A stretch of DNA of 64,000 nt from Helicovermis profundi. GTDB lineage: Bacteria; Bacillota; Clostridia; Peptostreptococcales; Acidaminobacteraceae. The stretch spans positions 1,942,001 to 2,006,000 of the forward strand of contig NZ_AP028654.1 in NCBI RefSeq assembly GCF_033097505.1. Reading direction: 5' to 3'. The stretch's first letter is position 1; every line of letters begins with the position of its first letter. Positions 37,050 to 46,439 of the stretch are shown here, piece by piece. The notes below the pieces were generated by a model. That model made no database searches. It saw only the letters and a program-made list of their open reading frames with translations, and had not been told where the DNA came from. The translations under genes and the position numbers were made by a program.

Positions 37050-38243
37050 TTATTTTAATAATTCAAGTGTATCACGAGCTATCATTAGTTCTTCATTTGT
37101 TGGTATAACCATAACTTTTACAGCAGATCCTTCTTTATTTACGATAGCTTCTTTTCCTCTAACTTTGTTTAATTCTTCATCAATCTCAATTCCCATAAAC
37201 TCTAAATTAGAGCAAATATTTTTTCTGTTATCTGCTGAATTTTCTCCAAGTCCTGCTGTAAATATAACAGCATCTACTCCACCCATCACAGCAGCATATG
37301 CAGCAATATATTTTTTAACTCTTAAATCAAATGTATTTAATGCAAGAGTTGCTCTTTCATTTCCATCAGCAGCAGCGTCTTCAATATCTCTAAAATCAGA
37401 ACTAATTCCTGAAATACCAAGCACTCCTGACTTTTTATTCATTAAATTATTAATTCCTTTAATATCTAAATTTTCTTTTTCCATAATAAATGTAACTATT
37501 GCAGGATCAATATCACCACATCTAGTTCCCATTGCAAGACCTTCTAAAGGAGTAAATCCCATTGAAGTTGCAACAGATTTACCACCATCAATTGCATCAA
37601 CAGAAGCACCATTTCCTAAATGACATGATATTAATTTTAAATCTTTAATATCTTTTCCTAAAATTTCTGCCGCTCTTTGAGAAACATATCTATGACTAGT
37701 TCCATGGAATCCATATCTTCTTAATCCATATTTTTCATACAATTCATAAGGAAGTGGATAAATATAAGACTCAGCTGGCATTGTTTGATGGAAAGCTGTA
37801 TCAAATACGGCTACATTCTTAATAGAAGGAAGTAATTCCATAATTGCTTTTACACCAGTAATATTCGGTGGGTTATGAAGAGGTGCTAAATCAATACACT
37901 CTTCAACTTTTTCCATTACATCATCAGTTATAATCACTGATGAACTATAAAATTCTCCTGCATGAACCATTCTATGTCCTGCAGCTTCAATTTCAGACAA
38001 ACTTTCAATTGCACCATACTCTTTACTTACTAAGGCATCAAGCACTTCAGTTAAAGCTTCTTTATGATTATTCATTGGTACTTCAATAACCTTTTTATCT
38101 TTTCCTGCAGCTTCATGTTTAAGTCTTGATCCATCAAGACCAATTCTTTCAACTAATCCTATTGCTAGTACAGACTCATCTTTCATATTAATAAGTTGAT
38201 ATTTTAACGACGAGCTTCCACAGTTTATAACTAAAATATTCAT
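37050..38243 (-). CDS. ackA: Acetate kinase
   Basis: Encodes 397 residues; start ATG 38243 ([20 protein letters not shown]) after GAGGAGG. Signatures: [45 protein letters not shown] and [16 protein letters not shown]. It makes ATP and acetate from acetyl-phosphate. No pta gene is adjacent, which is unusual but not rare. Confidence 0.98.
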   Translation of the reverse strand: MNILVINCGSSSLKYQLINMKDESVLAIGLVERIGLDGSRLKHEAAGKDKKVIEVPMNNHKEALTEVLDALVSKEYGAIESLSEIEAAGHRMVHAGEFYSSSVIITDDVMEKVEECIDLAPLHNPPNITGVKAIMELLPSIKNVAVFDTAFHQTMPAESYIYPLPYELYEKYGLRRYGFHGTSHRYVSQRAAEILGKDIKDLKLISCHLGNGASVDAIDGGKSVATSMGFTPLEGLAMGTRCGDIDPAIVTFIMEKENLDIKGINNLMNKKSGVLGISGISSDFRDIEDAAADGNERATLALNTFDLRVKKYIAAYAAVMGGVDAVIFTAGLGENSADNRKNICSNLEFMGIEIDEELNKVRGKEAIVNKEGSAVKVMVIPTNEELMIARDTLELLK

Positions 38244-38274
38244 TATAACCCTCCTCAAATTTTCATACATCCTA

Positions 38275-38302
38275 ATTATAAAATAATATCAATATAATTC
38301 AA
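38275..38302 (-). promoter_or_regulatory. Probable promoter of ackA
   Basis: TTGAAT (38297-38302), 16-base spacer and TATAAT (38275-38280) on the minus strand, about 30 bases before ackA. Confidence 0.6.
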
Positions 38303-38662
38303 GTCAATTTTATTAATATTAATTCATAGGTCGTGGATATTTTTACATTTATTTAATATATTATTACAACATTTTATATAATTAATATTAAAATAATATT
38401 TAAACATCCTAATAATCACTATATTAGCGTATCTTGACGTGTTACATTTTTTTTTTAACGCTTCAAAAAAAAACATATTGTGTTATGTATACAAAATTCA
38501 ATATTTCATTAATTTTATGTGAAATATTTATTTATATCTGTTTTTTTTGCATAAATTACTTTAATTGTTAGTAGTTCACATGGAAAATTATAAAATTTTA
38601 TACTATAATAATAAACTATAGTAATTAAATATAGTAATTAAATATAATAAGGAAGGTAATTT
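38303..38662. other. Divergent intergenic region between ackA and tmcAL
   Basis: About 360 bases, extremely AT-rich, with no gene seen. Near its right end TATACTATAAT is a likely -10 for tmcAL, and TATAGTAATTAAA is directly repeated at 38618-38630 and 38631-38643 just before the GGAAGG ribosome binding site. Confidence 0.6.
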
Positions 38663-39880
38663 ATGAACATAGTTGGACTTGTGACGGAATACAATCCTTT
38701 TCATAATGGACATTTGTTTCATTTGAATGAATCTAAAAAAAATACCTCATCGGAATATTCTATAGCAATTATGAGTGGTAATTTTGTTCAAAGAGGAGAA
38801 CCTGCTCTTATGGACAAATGGACTAGAGCATCAATGGCTGTTAAGTCTGGTGTTGACTTAGTAATTGAATTACCATTAGTTTATGCCTTAAATAGCGCAG
38901 ATTACTTCGCGTATGGTTCATGTTCAATTCTTGACAAATTTAATGTGGTTGACCAATTAGTATTTGGAAGCGAATCTGGTAATATTTATGATTTTAAAAC
39001 TATTGGCAATTTTCTTGTTGCCAATGAAGAACAAATAATGCATTTAACAAAAGAATTATTAAAAATTGGAAATTCCTATCCAAAAGCTCGCGAAAAAGCT
39101 CTTTGGTCATTGATTGAAAAATCTAATATTAATATTAATTTAACCTTAAATTCACCAAATAACATTCTTGGAATCGAATATGTAAAAAATTTATTAAAAC
39201 TTAATTCAAGTGTCACTCCTTCAACAATCAGGCGAATTAATTCAGATTATAATTCAATTAATATACAAGGTGAATTTAGCAGTGCTACTTCAATTAGAAA
39301 CTCAATATTAAATAACGAACTTCCTAATATAGTTAATACAGTGCCTTCTAATGTTTTTAATACGCTTTCTTCTTATGAAAAAAATGAATATTCCTATATT
39401 GAAGATTTTAGCGATTTAATTTTTGCTTCCATAAGAAGATTAAGTGCTGAGGAACTCAGAGAAATTCATGATGTTTCAGAAGGAATAGAATACAAACTTA
39501 TAAAAGAAGCAAATAATACAAATAGTATACTTGAGCTAATTAACAATGTAAAATCTAAGCGTTATACAAGAACACGAATTCAAAGAATTCTTATGAAGAT
39601 AGTATTAAATGTAAAAAAAGACTATATTGGTTTATCAGGTTCATTAAATCCAGAATATGCAAGAGTATTATCTTTTAATGATAAAGGTAAAGAAATAATA
39701 AAAAAAATAAAAAAAAATTCTGATATAAAGTTAATAACTAATTTAAGGAATTTAGATTATTATAAACCTTCAATAAAAAAAATGCTTGAATACGACATAA
39801 AAGCGACGAATATATATGCCCTTAAATCAAACCTAGCTGTCAATTCTGATTTCTTTAGGCATCCAATATATATAGAATAA
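38663..39880 (+). CDS. tmcAL: tRNA(Met) cytidine acetate ligase TmcAL
   Basis: Encodes 405 residues. The nucleotidyltransferase-like N-terminus MNIVGLVTEYNPFHNGHLFH has the HxGH motif; then SGNFVQRGEPALMDKWTRAS and ELPLVYALNSADYFAYGS. In Bacillus it uses acetate and ATP to make N4-acetylcytidine at the wobble base of elongator tRNA-Met. It is divergent from ackA; the shared acetate link may be chance. GGAAGG precedes the ATG. Confidence 0.95.
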   Translation: MNIVGLVTEYNPFHNGHLFHLNESKKNTSSEYSIAIMSGNFVQRGEPALMDKWTRASMAVKSGVDLVIELPLVYALNSADYFAYGSCSILDKFNVVDQLVFGSESGNIYDFKTIGNFLVANEEQIMHLTKELLKIGNSYPKAREKALWSLIEKSNININLTLNSPNNILGIEYVKNLLKLNSSVTPSTIRRINSDYNSINIQGEFSSATSIRNSILNNELPNIVNTVPSNVFNTLSSYEKNEYSYIEDFSDLIFASIRRLSAEELREIHDVSEGIEYKLIKEANNTNSILELINNVKSKRYTRTRIQRILMKIVLNVKKDYIGLSGSLNPEYARVLSFNDKGKEIIKKIKKNSDIKLITNLRNLDYYKPSIKKMLEYDIKATNIYALKSNLAVNSDFFRHPIYIE

Positions 39881-39883
39881 TAG

Positions 39884-40020
39884 ATGAATTTCTAAGATTC
39901 AGAGGGAGTTTTTACTCACGCTGAATCTTAGAAAATATAATCCAGGGCCTTTTTAGAGTTCTTTATCCCCCACTTTTTTTAGAAGTGAGGGTATTAGAAC
40001 TCTAAGGCATCGGATAAATA
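39884..40020 (+). repeat. 137-bp two-hairpin dispersed repeat, copy B
   Basis: Same length and order as copy A (24252-24388), with about ten differences. It starts 4 bases after the tmcAL stop codon and ends 22 bases before the yciI ATG, and is sense to both genes. The first hairpin's outer arm CTAAGATTCAG / CTGAATCTTAG and the second's TTAGAGTTCT / AGAACTCTAA are perfectly kept. Confidence 0.85.
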
Positions 40021-40042
40021 AATATCAAAAGGAGAAAAAAAT

Positions 40043-40309
40043 ATGCCATACTATGTAGGAATTTTTGAAATGCTTGATAAAAATAAAGATAAGGAAATTT
40101 TAGATATTCATATTGATTTTTTAAATAAAAATATCGAAAAAGGAAATATTTATGCTAAAGGTCCATTTCTAGATCACAGTGGTGGACTTGTTATTTATAA
40201 AATGAATTCATTTGAAGAAGCTAAAAAACTAGCTGAAAGCGATCCTGCTATTGTTAATAAAACTAGAAAATTAATTTTTAAAGAATGGAAAAGTACCTTC
40301 TCTGATTAA
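40043..40309 (+). CDS. YciI-like protein
   Basis: Encodes 88 residues of the YCII ferredoxin-like fold: MPYYVGIFEMLDKNKDKE, IHIDFLNKNIEKGNIYAKGP with the conserved H and D (FLDHSGGLVIY), and AKKLAESDPAIVN. The family is of unclear function; some members are dehalogenase-like. AAAAGGAG lies just before the ATG; its leader contains repeat copy B. Confidence 0.85.
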   Translation: MPYYVGIFEMLDKNKDKEILDIHIDFLNKNIEKGNIYAKGPFLDHSGGLVIYKMNSFEEAKKLAESDPAIVNKTRKLIFKEWKSTFSD

Positions 40310-40324
40310 ATATACTATTTATAA

Positions 40325-40440
40325 ATGAATTTCTAAGGTTAAGAGGGAGTTTTTACTCCCACCGAATCTTAGAAAACGTAATATAGTGTATTTTAAAGTC
40401 TTTTATCTCTATCTTTATAAATTTGGAATATTTGAACTTT
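40325..40440 (+). repeat. Decayed copy C of the two-hairpin repeat
   Basis: The first hairpin is recognisable (CTAAGG...GAGGGAG / CTCCC...CTTAG) with three weakened pairs; the second has decayed beyond pairing. It lies 15 bases after the yciI stop codon, again in the sense direction. A fragment matching its middle (GAAACGTAATATAGTATATT) recurs at about 40517. Confidence 0.65.
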
Positions 40441-40457
40441 TAGCGCTTTAATAAACT

Positions 40458-40588
40458 CGTTTAGCTAGGGCTAAACATCGAGGAGTTAATTGGAATAATA
40501 AACACCTTAAACTTATGAAACGTAATATAGTATATTTTAGAGTCCGTTTAGCTAGGGCTAAACATCAGGGAATTAATTGGAATATAAA
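40458..40588. repeat. Direct repeats with GTTTAGC/GCTAAAC hairpin
   Basis: CGTTTAGCTAGGGCTAAACATC occurs at 40458 and at 40545, 87 bases apart, each followed by TTAATTGGAAT and ATAAACA. Each unit holds a 7-bp hairpin. No gene is seen in 40310-40760; the whole gap is repeats plus the hpt terminator. Confidence 0.8.
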
Positions 40589-40690
40589 CATTCAAGCGGT
40601 GCCACTCCTGCATGCCTACAGCATTCAGGGCGCTTTTTTATTTTTCATTCAAGCGGTGCCACCCCTGCATGCCTGCGGCATTCAGGGCGC
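40589..40690. repeat. Two 45-bp GC-rich direct repeats
   Basis: Units at 40589-40633 and 40646-40690 start CATTCAAGCGGTGCCAC and end GCATTCAGGGCGC; they differ at three positions. Their GC content is far above the surroundings and they include GCATGC. The core AAGCGGTGC is also found inverted at 40771-40779 and at 36199-36207. Confidence 0.85.
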
Positions 40691-40714
40691 GCTACTTTAG
40701 CGCTATGGAAAAAC

Positions 40715-40760
40715 AAAAAAATCAGCGATTGCAAAACTTTGTTTTGCTCGCTGATTTTTT
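40715..40760 (-). terminator. Intrinsic terminator after hpt
   Basis: AATCAGCGA and CGCTGATT arms, an inner GCAAAA / TTTTGC and T runs on both ends; on the minus strand it follows the hpt stop at once. Confidence 0.88.
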
Positions 40761-41318
40761 TTATTTTTCCGCACCGCTTTCATCGTTCGCGACAAACGCA
40801 AACACATGATCTATATTTCTCATATAATCGCCATAATTTAATCCATATCCTACTATGAATTTGTCTGGTATTGTATACCCTACATAATTTGGTACTAGTT
40901 CAACTTTTCTTCTTGATGGTTTATCTAAGAGTACGCAGCATTTAAGACTTTTAGGATTTTTCTTTTTTAAGTGTTCAAATACGCCCGTCATTGTAATTGC
41001 AGTATCTGTTATATCATCTACTATAAGTACATCAAATTCTTCTAATGAATCAATATTTAAATCTTGTACTACCTTTACTTTTCCTGATGATTCTTCATTA
41101 TGTCCATAGCTAGATGTTGTCATAAATTCTATTCTAACTGGAAGTTTAATTTCTCTAACTAAGTCTGCAGTAAATATAAAACTTCCCTTTAGCAAAGAAA
41201 TTACCAACAAATTTTTATCTTTATACTCTTTAGTTAATAACACTCCAAGTTCTGCACATCTCTTAGCTATGTCTTCTTTTGAAAAGAGAACTTCCCTTTT
41301 TTTATTCTCAATACTCAT
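40761..41318 (-). CDS. hpt: Hypoxanthine phosphoribosyltransferase
   Basis: Encodes 185 residues; start ATG 41318 (MSIENKKREVLFSKEDIAKR) after GGAGGG. Motifs: VISLLKGSFIFTADLVREI and the PRPP loop FDVLIVDDITDTAITM, then KCCVLLDKPSRRK and FIVGYGLNYGDYMRN. It salvages hypoxanthine and guanine. The PRPP loop has DTA where most family members have D(S/T)G. The last codons overlap the AAGCGGTGC repeat. Confidence 0.93.
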   Translation of the reverse strand: MSIENKKREVLFSKEDIAKRCAELGVLLTKEYKDKNLLVISLLKGSFIFTADLVREIKLPVRIEFMTTSSYGHNEESSGKVKVVQDLNIDSLEEFDVLIVDDITDTAITMTGVFEHLKKKNPKSLKCCVLLDKPSRRKVELVPNYVGYTIPDKFIVGYGLNYGDYMRNIDHVFAFVANDESGAEK

Positions 41319-41503
41319 AAAACCCTCCACAAAGTTTGTTTATTTTATTATTTACTAATTCTATATCACTTTTATCCAAATATCAAGTGCTAGAAGTACT
41401 TTAAAATCAACATTTTTTAACTTTTATCAAATTTTTTTTACTAATATGTTTAATATGTGAACAATGTATTACGTTTATTTAATTAATATTTTAAAATATT
41501 TGA

Positions 41504-41532
41504 TTGTAAAAAAAAAATCCAAAGTGTAGAAT
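41504..41532 (+). promoter_or_regulatory. Possible promoter of the 41586 gene
   Basis: TTGTAA (41504-41509), 17-base A-rich spacer and TAGAAT (41527-41532) upstream of the ATG at 41586. Confidence 0.45.
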
Positions 41533-41585
41533 GTATTTGAAATAATAATTTTTTTATATGTATAATTTTTTTATTGGAGGTCGTT

Positions 41586-42764
41586 ATGGAAAGTAAGAGA
41601 GTAAAAAAAGCTATTTCAAAAGAAACTTTTGTTTTTCTTGGAGTATCTACCCTTGTATTTATTTACATAAGCAACATTATGGGTGTTGGTCCAATGTTTA
41701 ATGTAATTATGAAAACAGCACATGATTTATTAATTAACACCGTATTTTTTATTATGGCAATAGCTGTTTTAGCTGGTGCGTTTTCAGCGCTTTTATCTGA
41801 ATTTGGAGTTGTGGCTTTGATAAATAAAATTATTTCTCCAATTATGAAACCACTTTACGATTTACCAGGAGCCGCATCAATCGGTGCTATTACAACTTTT
41901 CTATCAGACAACCCCGCAATTATTAGTCTTGCAAAGGACAAAGGTTTTTCAAAATATTTTAAAGACTATCAAACACCTGCATTATGTAACCTTGGAACAG
42001 CATTTGGTATGGGACTAATTCTTTCAACTTTTATGATTAGCCAAGGAACTGGAACTGAATTTGTTATACCAGTTTTAATTGGAATTCTAAGTGCAATTAT
42101 TGGTAGTATAGTAAGTGTAAAAATAATGATGATTTTTACAAAAAAATTCTATGGTTATAAAAAGAACGATCCGAAATTAAAAGAAAAGTTAAATATTGAT
42201 AGTAAATACCTTGATTACCGTGAAGTTAGAGAAGGTAGTGTATTAGAGAGAGTTTTGGACTCAATTTTAGATGGTGGAAAAACAGGAGTAGAACTTGGTC
42301 TCGAAATTATTCCTGGAGTACTTGTAATATGTACCGTAGTAATGCTTTTAACCTTTGAACCCTCTACGGTAAATGGAGTTCATGTATACAAAGGTGTTGC
42401 ATATGAAGGCATTGGTTTATTACCTAAAATTGGCGATTTCCTTTCATTTATTATTAAACCACTTTTTGGATTCACTAGTTCTAAAGCAGTAGCGTTTCCA
42501 ATCACATCATTAGGTTCAGCTGGTGCTGCACTTGCGCTTGTACCTAAATTATTAAAAGAAGGATTAATCTCCTCTAACGAGATTGCCGTTTTCACTGCAA
42601 TGGGCATGTGTTGGAGCGGATACCTTAGCACTCATGTTGGTATGATGGATTCACTTGGAGTTAGAAAACTTGCAAATAAAGCGATTTTCTCTCATACAAT
42701 AGGCGGACTTGCAGCTGGTATTTCGGCTCACTTTATATATTTATTTATAAGTTCCCTTCTTTAA
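41586..42764 (+). CDS. Nucleoside-recognition (Gate) domain membrane protein
   Basis: Encodes 392 residues; start ATG 41586 (MESKRVKKAISKETFVFLGV) with GGAGG six bases upstream. About nine hydrophobic segments. Two regions match Gate domains (NTVFFIMAIAVLAGAFSALL and the later GKTGVELGLEIIPGVLVICT). This resembles the CD0519/CD1768 membrane family of Clostridia, whose substrate is unknown; a role in nucleoside or small-solute transport is inference. Confidence 0.75.
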   Translation: MESKRVKKAISKETFVFLGVSTLVFIYISNIMGVGPMFNVIMKTAHDLLINTVFFIMAIAVLAGAFSALLSEFGVVALINKIISPIMKPLYDLPGAASIGAITTFLSDNPAIISLAKDKGFSKYFKDYQTPALCNLGTAFGMGLILSTFMISQGTGTEFVIPVLIGILSAIIGSIVSVKIMMIFTKKFYGYKKNDPKLKEKLNIDSKYLDYREVREGSVLERVLDSILDGGKTGVELGLEIIPGVLVICTVVMLLTFEPSTVNGVHVYKGVAYEGIGLLPKIGDFLSFIIKPLFGFTSSKAVAFPITSLGSAGAALALVPKLLKEGLISSNEIAVFTAMGMCWSGYLSTHVGMMDSLGVRKLANKAIFSHTIGGLAAGISAHFIYLFISSLL

Positions 42765-42788
42765 AATTATTCATATAATAAATTCATT

Positions 42789-42837
42789 TATCAATACAGT
42801 ACTATAAAATATATAGCATTGTATTGATATTTTTTTG
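42789..42837 (+). terminator. Intrinsic terminator after the Gate-domain gene
   Basis: TATCAATACA / TGTATTGATA with an inner CTATA / TATAG, followed by seven T residues. Confidence 0.88.
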
Positions 42838-42903
42838 TTAATATATTATTTACTTTTTTATGTTATACTGTTCAAAGAATAAAATACTAAAGAGAGGTGT
42901 TAA

Positions 42904-43434
42904 ATGTTTACAAATAATAGCGACAAGCAAGTTAAAAATAAATTAGTTATTCTTTATATTTTAAATAGATTTGATAAAAAAATTACAAATCGCGACTTCA
43001 CTGAATTTTTTTTAGAAAATGAACTTTTTAACTATTTTGAACTTCAATTGACTTTTGATGAAATGTTGGAAAACAATTTACTTAATGCTTTTCAAACAGG
43101 AAATGAAACTTACTACAAAATCACGAATTCAGGAATAAAAACACTAAGTTTATTCAACGATAAAATTTCTAAAAGAATCAGAAATAAACTTGATAAACTC
43201 CTTGATTTCAAGATATCATCAATCAAAAAAACATCTGAAAGTAATGCGAGTTATAAAAAAATAGGTGATACCGATTATGAAGTAAATATTATTATTAAGG
43301 AATTTGAGAGAACCCTTCTAAAATTAGATATAAATGTAGTTTCAGAAGAACAAGCTAAAATCGTTTGCGAAAATTTTAAAAACAACACTTCTCTTATTTA
43401 TAGCAAAACAATCAACTTACTTCTGGGCGAGTAA
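42904..43434 (+). CDS. DUF4364 family winged-helix protein
   Basis: Encodes 176 residues. An N-terminal winged helix (NKLVILYILNRFDKKITNRD and the wing ETYYKITNSGIKTLSLF) with C-terminal strands, matching DUF4364 of Clostridia. A regulatory role is likely but the target is unknown. AGAGAGGTG precedes the ATG. It is transcribed alone. Confidence 0.82.
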   Translation: MFTNNSDKQVKNKLVILYILNRFDKKITNRDFTEFFLENELFNYFELQLTFDEMLENNLLNAFQTGNETYYKITNSGIKTLSLFNDKISKRIRNKLDKLLDFKISSIKKTSESNASYKKIGDTDYEVNIIIKEFERTLLKLDINVVSEEQAKIVCENFKNNTSLIYSKTINLLLGE

Positions 43435-43465
43435 GTAAGTATCTAAAATCGAAATATTATAAAAA

Positions 43466-43503
43466 AAAGCAAACAGAAGATTCATACTCTTTTGTTTGCT
43501 TTT
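43466..43503. terminator. Bidirectional terminator between the DUF4364 and permease genes
   Basis: AAAGCAAACA..AAGA / TCTTTTGTTTGCTTT with one bulge and A/T runs on both sides; it serves converging genes. Confidence 0.85.
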
Positions 43504-43515
43504 TAATATCTTTAA

Positions 43516-45552
43516 CTACTTATTTATCTTATTAAATTCTTCGACTGATATTTGTGCACTTATTTTCCGATTTGCTTCATAAGTCATATTATATTCAATT
43601 TCATAATAGTCATCATTTAATCCCCATGTGAAAGTAGATTTATCAAGAATTTTATCTATTTTTTCTTTACTTGAAATTTCATATATTTTTTTTCTTTCAT
43701 TAGTTCCATTTTTTTTAGGTATCTTATAGACATCTACAGAAATAATTTGATCTGACGAAGGAACAATCTCACTTAAATAGCCATTTTGATTTAAAAATAT
43801 ATTTACATTTTTATAAGTTTTTCTGAATTTTTCATTATAAGTCGTTCTAGTCAAATATAAATCTTTTTCACTAATGGATCTATCATTTTTTTCTTTCTCC
43901 ATTAATGAAATTTCTCCCCAATAATTACTTGGATTTCTTGTTTCAACCGAAGTTTCACTATTTATATCTTTCCTTAGTGCTTCAATAAACTCTACAATTT
44001 TATCTTTTTCAGTAATTCTAACACCAAAATGATCATTTTCTTTATCATATACTGTAAAACTACTTGATATAACAATTTCTGTAATATCATTTATAGGTTT
44101 AGTTAATACAGGATGAATCAACCTTTTATATTCTTTCGTTTCCGTTATTGGATAATACTTATTTAATACGCTTAAATTCTTAATATCATATTTTCTCACA
44201 ATAGTTCTTCCATTTAATAAATTATATTTAATCTTAACATAATATATATTACTAAAATATCTTGTTTTCGAATTTTTTTCTTCATTTTTACTTACTATAG
44301 CAGCTCTATGAAAATCTTCTAAATCTGAAAATTGATTTTTATAAGAAAGAATTACTGTTTTCTTTTCTTTTTTATTATTACCTTCAATATTTTCGTATCT
44401 AGTATTTTCAATATTATTATCACTCACTTCTATTGTTGATATGCTCGAAATTTCAGGTATTCTAGCTTCAAAACCAATTAAATCCAAATTCACTATTAAT
44501 AGTAATGCAATAATAATTATAGAATATATTAAGAATCCTTTATATTTTTTTAGTCCAACAAGGCTTTTAGTAAGTGTTATTTCAGCTACTAAATAACCAA
44601 TAAACCCACCAAAAAGTATTCCCATATAAAAAGCTAAATTAACTTCGTATTTTGAAAATAAAAATGCAAAATACATACCAAGTGAAATAGAAAAACAATA
44701 TGTTACCCCGTATTTATAAATACTTTTTAATATATCAAATGCAATTAATTCTTCCGCTTTTTCAGATTTTCTATTTTTATAAAAGAGAAAACCAAATACT
44801 ATAAAGGCTACTATTTGACTTAGCAAAACCAATATCATTTCAAGACTGTGTAAATTCTTCTCGCTTACAATTTCACTAATGAAATAAGTGAGTGGTGACA
44901 TTTTCATAAATATTGTTTCTGCAGAAATATTATAGTTGAATCCAAAAAGTAATTTTGATATTAAATTCATCGTAAACGAATAAATTCCAATTGGAACTAG
45001 TAAAAAAATATAAGTGAGAACAACTTGAGCACTCGATTTCCCAGTGATTGTTGAAACTAACATTGAAAAAGTAAAAATTGATATATTAATCAGTAGTGAA
45101 ATAATAGCAAAATTCCAAATTTCTAAATAATTAAGCGAAGATATCGATTTGCTAAATAATAATATAATATTCATTAATATAGAATTAAATAAAATCGGAG
45201 CCGAAAGTAATGTAATTCCTGAAATAATATGACTTCCAAACGCTTCACTTCTTGTAAACGGCATACTGTGAATAACACTAGAGCTTGATTTCTTATGAAT
45301 ATATCTAATTATAAAAACACTTGTAATAACTGGAATTACAATATATATCATTATTAATAAGGGATTTTGCATTTTAAGCAGATGCTTTGTAATACTATAA
45401 TAATTTAAATTGTTATTATAATTTATATCAAAAAATACGCTAATTGGCATAATGAAAAATAAAATTACAGTATATAGAATTCCAATCCAACTGTTTAATT
45501 TTAAATCATTTAAAATAATGTTTTTATTATAAAATAATATTTTTAATTTCAT
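43516..45552 (-). CDS. ABC transporter permease
   Basis: Encodes 678 residues; start ATG 45552 (MKLKILFYNKNIILNDLKLN) after GGAGGTGAT. The first ~330 residues hold about eight or nine membrane helices (for example IGILYTVILFFIMPISVFF and VIPVITSVFIIRYI). A final helix near GFLIYSIIIIALLLIVNL is followed by a ~300-residue outside domain. It resembles YtrC-type permeases with a DUF6449-like tail. The gene overlaps the ATPase gene by 26 bases. Confidence 0.82.
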   Translation of the reverse strand: MKLKILFYNKNIILNDLKLNSWIGILYTVILFFIMPISVFFDINYNNNLNYYSITKHLLKMQNPLLIMIYIVIPVITSVFIIRYIHKKSSSSVIHSMPFTRSEAFGSHIISGITLLSAPILFNSILMNIILLFSKSISSLNYLEIWNFAIISLLINISIFTFSMLVSTITGKSSAQVVLTYIFLLVPIGIYSFTMNLISKLLFGFNYNISAETIFMKMSPLTYFISEIVSEKNLHSLEMILVLLSQIVAFIVFGFLFYKNRKSEKAEELIAFDILKSIYKYGVTYCFSISLGMYFAFLFSKYEVNLAFYMGILFGGFIGYLVAEITLTKSLVGLKKYKGFLIYSIIIIALLLIVNLDLIGFEARIPEISSISTIEVSDNNIENTRYENIEGNNKKEKKTVILSYKNQFSDLEDFHRAAIVSKNEEKNSKTRYFSNIYYVKIKYNLLNGRTIVRKYDIKNLSVLNKYYPITETKEYKRLIHPVLTKPINDITEIVISSSFTVYDKENDHFGVRITEKDKIVEFIEALRKDINSETSVETRNPSNYWGEISLMEKEKNDRSISEKDLYLTRTTYNEKFRKTYKNVNIFLNQNGYLSEIVPSSDQIISVDVYKIPKKNGTNERKKIYEISSKEKIDKILDKSTFTWGLNDDYYEIEYNMTYEANRKISAQISVEEFNKINK

Positions 45553-46426
45553 ATCCATCACCTCCAACTTCATAAATAAATACTTCTTCAAGCGTCAAAC
45601 TAATAATATCAATCAAAGCAGGAGAAAAAGAATTATAATATTCTAACAGTTTTTCTTCATTACCTTTTACGATAATAGTTACAATACTTCCAGATATGCT
45701 GCTATTAATTATGTTCTCATCTTCAAGCATTTTTTTTGGAATTTTATCCTTAAATCCAATTTGGAGTTTATGAATATCATTCTTTGCACTACTTAATTCT
45801 TTTTCAAGAAGTAATTTACCTTTACTCATTATACCAACATGATCACAAACATCTTCAAGTTCTCTGAGATTATGCGAAGAAATAAGCACTGTAGTTCCTC
45901 TCTCAGATACATCTTGAAGAACTAAATTCCAAACTGACTTTCTAGCAACAGGATCAAGTCCATCTACCGGTTCATCAAGAATCATAATTTCAGGTTTCAT
46001 AGAAATAATCATCCAAAATGCAACTTGTTTTTTCATTCCTTTTGACATTTTTCTTATCTTCATATTTTCATCAATACTAAATGCATTTTTAAGCGAATTA
46101 TACCTATCAAATGACCAATTAGGATATATTTTAGAGTAAAATTTCGCAGTATCTTTTATAGTGTAATTTGAAAAAAAGTAAAGTTCATCAGAAATAAAAC
46201 CAATTTTTTCTTTTAATTTTTTATTTTCATAAGGGTCTTCACCCATAATTTTCAAACTCCCATCATCTTTTTTATAAACACCCATTAAAGTTTTTAGAAG
46301 TGTTGTTTTACCGGCACCGTTCGGACCGACTAGTCCATATACTGAACCTTGTTCAACATTTATATCCATTCCATCAAGTGCAAAAAATCCATCAAATGTT
46401 TTCTTTAAATTAGAAGCATGTATCAT
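45527..46426 (-). CDS. ABC transporter ATP-binding protein
   Basis: Encodes 299 residues; start ATG 46426 (MIHASNLKKTFDGFFALDGM) after GGAGGG. Walker A GLVGPNGAGKTTLLKTLMG, signature KMSKGMKKQVAFWMI, Walker B PEIMILDEPVDGLDP and H-loop VLISSHNLREL. The C-terminal ~85 residues are a regulatory extension. It pairs with the permease downstream and the GntR regulator upstream, the Ytr-like arrangement. Confidence 0.93.
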   Translation of the reverse strand: MIHASNLKKTFDGFFALDGMDINVEQGSVYGLVGPNGAGKTTLLKTLMGVYKKDDGSLKIMGEDPYENKKLKEKIGFISDELYFFSNYTIKDTAKFYSKIYPNWSFDRYNSLKNAFSIDENMKIRKMSKGMKKQVAFWMIISMKPEIMILDEPVDGLDPVARKSVWNLVLQDVSERGTTVLISSHNLRELEDVCDHVGIMSKGKLLLEKELSSAKNDIHKLQIGFKDKIPKKMLEDENIINSSISGSIVTIIVKGNEEKLLEYYNSFSPALIDIISLTLEEVFIYEVGGDGYEIKNIIL

Positions 46427-46439
46427 TTTTATCCCTCCT

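Noticed and set aside
40594-40659. DNA uptake sequence (AAGCGGT resembles the Actinobacillus-type signal) linked to dprA and yifB
   Set aside because: Only five occurrences in two clusters were noticed; uptake sequences are spread through genomes and are not known from Firmicutes.
40589-40690. CRISPR array
   Set aside because: Only two repeat units, a 12-base gap instead of a spacer, and no cas genes.
40577-40858. Protein-coding gene for the repeated peptide HSSGATPACL(Q/R)HSGR
   Set aside because: No ribosome binding site, runs antisense into hpt, and its content is explained by non-coding direct repeats and a terminator.
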